DNA from: a virus
Virus record (IMG/VR): IMGVR_UViG_3300044701_000323
Span: 1 to 22,862 of that record
Length of the DNA stretch: 22,862 bases
Reading direction: 5' to 3' (one strand)
In this document: positions 20,937 through 22,862 of the stretch, piece by piece
How positions within the stretch are numbered: the first letter of the stretch is position 1
Layout: every line of letters starts with the position of its first letter
Translations under genes and position numbers: made by a program
The notes under the pieces: model-generated
The model's input: only the letters and a program-made list of their open reading frames with translations
Told to the model about the DNA's origin: nothing
Database searches by the model: none

Positions 20937-21993
20937 AAAGGATCCTCAACTGCTTCAGTTGCAGTTCCTGATTCAGCAGTTTGATATGACTGAAGCACCT
21001 GAATGGGTGCAACGTCCAGTGGCCTGGAACGACAAAGATCGTAAGGCTTTCTTTAAGTCCATTCTGATGAACCGCACAGAAGGTTCATTTGTGTTTGTTG
21101 ACCTTTATACCTCTATTGAAGCACTTCGGAATAGTGCTCCTGGAGACCGAGCACTTCCTATATTTGAGGAAATGCTTTCTCGGGCTAACTACCTTACCCT
21201 GGATGGAAACAACCGCTACCGTTTTATCCGTGACCTTATTGAAGGAAACTACAAGATTCCTAAGGATGTCTATCAGGTACTGGTGAACGATGCAGTAGTT
21301 GAGTTCGCTGTTGGTTCTAAGCAATCTTTTGATGATCTGCCTACTTTTGTGCAGAAACTCATCAAAGAGCGTATCTGTGTTGCTGTTACCTATACTCAGG
21401 TAACTTATGAAGATCTCCCACAAATCTTCCTGAACCTGAATAGTGGTTGCCCTCTCAATCGTCAAGAGAAGCGCAATGCTTTCTGCACTCCCTGGTCTGA
21501 TTGGATTCGCCAAATGCGGAAAGAGAATACTCCTCTTCTGCACCGTCTCTTCGGCCCTGACTATAAAAAGCGTCTGGTTGGAGATGAGTTCCTCGTGGAT
21601 GCAGTTGGTTACTCTTTGGTGACTGATGATACCCTGGGTGGTGTATCTCAAGGAGTCAAAGACAAACTCTACTACACTGACATCAACGACATTGATACCA
21701 CTCAGTATTCTGTTTGGTTTGATGAGATTAACTCTCTCGTTGCTGGACTTGATGACAAATATGTCTCCAAGTCTGCTGTCCATAACTACTTCTGGATGCT
21801 GGCAAACGGCCTCACAGTTGACAAACTTCCTGCCGCTGTACTTCTTCACCACGAAGCGTACAATGACAAGTCTGTCACGAATGATGAAGGTGATACCTTC
21901 AAGTGGGCATGTGGTGGCATGGGTGCTAAGAACAACCAACTTCGCATTCAAGTCCTGCAGGAGATCATGGAGGCAGTCACTGCCCTCGTGTGA
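20911..21993 (+). CDS. DUF262-like (ParB/GmrS-type fold) protein
   Basis: This 360-aa protein shows the three landmarks of DUF262 N-terminal domains: VQRPVAWNDKDRKAFFKSIL (residues 33-52; usual form YQRPYxW...SIL), LDGNNRYRFIRDLI (97-110; usual form DGQQRLTTI) and IFLNLNSGCPLNRQEKRNA (172-190; usual form FxxLNxGxPLNxQExRNA). Known DUF262 proteins such as GmrS and BrxU bind nucleotides and cut DNA with a partner domain; no DUF1524 HNH motif is visible in the C-terminal half here. The central DGQQR is altered to DGNNR. A role in host takeover or against host defence is possible but unproven. The start has no Shine-Dalgarno sequence. The gene has its own promoter and terminator and uses only CGN arginine codons. 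Confidence 0.7.
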   Translation: MIPALFPAKKDPQLLQLQFLIQQFDMTEAPEWVQRPVAWNDKDRKAFFKSILMNRTEGSFVFVDLYTSIEALRNSAPGDRALPIFEEMLSRANYLTLDGNNRYRFIRDLIEGNYKIPKDVYQVLVNDAVVEFAVGSKQSFDDLPTFVQKLIKERICVAVTYTQVTYEDLPQIFLNLNSGCPLNRQEKRNAFCTPWSDWIRQMRKENTPLLHRLFGPDYKKRLVGDEFLVDAVGYSLVTDDTLGGVSQGVKDKLYYTDINDIDTTQYSVWFDEINSLVAGLDDKYVSKSAVHNYFWMLANGLTVDKLPAAVLLHHEAYNDKSVTNDEGDTFKWACGGMGAKNNQLRIQVLQEIMEAVTALV

Positions 21994-22014
21994 CAATCCG
22001 CATACTGGATCACG

Positions 22015-22037
22015 GCCCCGCTTCGGCGGGGTTTTTT
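22015..22037 (+). terminator. Rho-independent terminator with TTCG loop
   Basis: CCCCGC (22016-22021) pairs with GCGGGG (22026-22031) around TTCG, followed by six T. It is nearly identical to the terminator at 20376 and, like it, is followed within a few bases by a TATAAT box. Confidence 0.92.
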
Positions 22038-22042
22038 CATGC

Positions 22043-22048
22043 TATAAT
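22043..22048 (+). promoter_or_regulatory. -10 promoter box directly behind a terminator (helicase gene)
   Basis: TATAAT is a perfect -10 box, preceded by TGC (TGn extension). The -35 region would fall in the terminator hairpin and shows no TTGACA. The ATG follows 25 bases later, at 22073. Confidence 0.6.
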
Positions 22049-22072
22049 ACCTAGGTACTGATGAGAGAGGAC

Positions 22073-22862
22073 ATGCAACTCCGCCCCCACCAGCAGCGTA
22101 TTCTTGACGTGCTGCAGACTGCCGCCAAGGGATGTGTCTACTGCCCCACTGGTGGTGGCAAGACTCTTGCCATGATTGAGGATCTTAAGCGCCGTCTGAG
22201 CGCCTCTGAGCGCCCTCTGACGGTCGTTGTGACTGCTCCCCGCATTCTGCTGGCAGTCCAACTGTATGAAGAGTTCACTGCTGCTCTGAACGGTGTTGTG
22301 GATGCTGCTGTGATGCATGTTCACAGTGGTGAGGTTGATTGCTTCGCTACCACCAAGGTCGGTGAGATTCAGTCTCATGATGTTGTTTGCCGCGTTACTG
22401 GCATTCACCAACTGATCTTCACTACTTATCACTCTCTGGGCCGCATTGTTGACTCTGGTATCAACATCGACGTTGCATACTTTGATGAGGCACACAATGC
22501 TACTCAGAAGTCTCACTTTGTTGGTGTTGCTGGCACCAGCATGAGTGCAACCAATGCTTACTTCTTCACTGCAACTCCTCGTTACAGCCGTAACAGCATG
22601 GGACGTGGCATGAACAACACTCTGGTGTTTGGTAATGATCTTATCAACGTGCCTGCACCTGAGTTGATGAACAATGGCAGCATTATCCCTCCTGTTGTTG
22701 AGTCTCTGGATTGCGATGAGACCCGCACTAAGCACAATGCACATGAGGTTGATCGTAACAATGTGCTGAAGATCATTGACTCTGTTGATGGTGCTGCCAA
22801 GATTCTTGTTGCTGCTCCTAGCACTCGTCTGATCTGGAATATGCTCAGTCAGACTAATCTTC
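22073..22862 (+). CDS. DEAH-box superfamily 2 helicase, N-terminal part (runs off the window)
   Basis: The frame is open from the ATG at 22073 to the window end (263 codons). GAGAGAGG just upstream is a good Shine-Dalgarno sequence. Visible motifs in order are LRPHQQRIL (residues 3-11, Q-motif-like), CPTGGGKT (24-31, Walker A), VTAPRILLAVQ (motif Ia), FTTYHSL, YFDEAH (motif II), FFTATP (motif III), and the beginning of the second RecA lobe with AKILVAAPSTR. This is a superfamily 2 helicase of the kind found in T4-like phages; T4 UvsW is a possible counterpart, acting in recombination and replication fork handling. UvsW identity cannot be confirmed from this part. Arginine codons are CGT and CGC. 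Confidence 0.88.
   Translation, partial: MQLRPHQQRILDVLQTAAKGCVYCPTGGGKTLAMIEDLKRRLSASERPLTVVVTAPRILLAVQLYEEFTAALNGVVDAAVMHVHSGEVDCFATTKVGEIQSHDVVCRVTGIHQLIFTTYHSLGRIVDSGINIDVAYFDEAHNATQKSHFVGVAGTSMSATNAYFFTATPRYSRNSMGRGMNNTLVFGNDLINVPAPELMNNGSIIPPVVESLDCDETRTKHNAHEVDRNNVLKIIDSVDGAAKILVAAPSTRLIWNMLSQTNL

Noticed and set aside
21085-21996. Antisense ORF (303 codons) opposite the DUF262-like gene
   Set aside because: The sense strand has clear DUF262 motifs, a promoter and a terminator; the antisense frame has no ribosome site or promoter.
22037-22744. Antisense ORF opposite the helicase
   Set aside because: The sense strand encodes ordered helicase motifs (PTGGGKT, DEAH, TATP); the antisense frame would begin within the coding region and end in the promoter.
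1-22862. Insertion sequences, CRISPR arrays, integrase or attachment sites
   Set aside because: No transposase, inverted terminal repeats, regular repeat-spacer units or integrase motifs were seen. The tRNA-Leu could in principle be an attachment site, but no partial tRNA copy was found.

Overview
The window is a piece of a T4-like cyanophage (cyanomyovirus) genome. The evidence is a run of recognisable T4-type baseplate hub genes (tube initiator-like, gp26, gp51-like, gp27, gp5), large tail-fibre and virion proteins of the kind seen in marine cyanophages, a phycobilin-synthesis gene closely resembling cyanophage pebS, and a short CP12-like gene. All supported genes lie on the + strand and are tightly packed. 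The host is most likely a marine Synechococcus or Prochlorococcus; the sequence alone does not decide which.

Layout. (1) 78-10152: the tail and baseplate hub cluster. In order it holds a gp54/gp48-type tube protein, gp26 with a -1 frameshift extension that encodes the gp51-like part, a tape-measure-like protein, a related protein carrying two peptidoglycan hydrolase domains, gp27, a CP12-like 70-aa protein, an OB-fold gp5 without a lysozyme domain, a separate beta-helix needle protein, and a collar-domain short-fibre protein. (2) 10149-11277: a small cassette with its own strong sigma70-type promoter, a 64-aa ORF, a 47-aa Phd/YefM-like antitoxin, tRNA-Leu(UAA) and PebS. (3) 11311-19347: three large virion or fibre proteins: a 1719-aa VrlC-like protein ending in an S74 intramolecular chaperone, a 539-aa fibre-like protein, and a 409-aa polyglycine protein with a dense cysteine island. 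A small zinc-ribbon protein follows. (4) 19812-22862: a different, early-type region of short operons, each with a TATAAT-type promoter and two with TTCG-loop terminators. It encodes small unknown proteins, a DUF262-like protein and the start of a DEAH-box helicase.

How it works together. Region 1 builds the hub and tube, and supplies the wall-degrading activity on the tape-measure-like partner rather than on gp5. Region 3 builds host-recognition structures. Late-promoter-like octamers (NATAAATA type) overlap stop codons in front of several late genes, while the cassette and region 4 use host-like promoters. Arginine codon choice changes with this division: mostly AGA in the tail genes, CGN in the early-type genes.

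The most noteworthy items are the complete -1 frameshift signal between gp26 and gp51 (slippery T TTT TTC, 7-nt spacer, 7-bp hairpin), the redistribution of T4 gp5 functions over three proteins, the CP12 tail-only protein inside the hub operon, and the metabolic/tRNA/antitoxin cassette inside the structural region.
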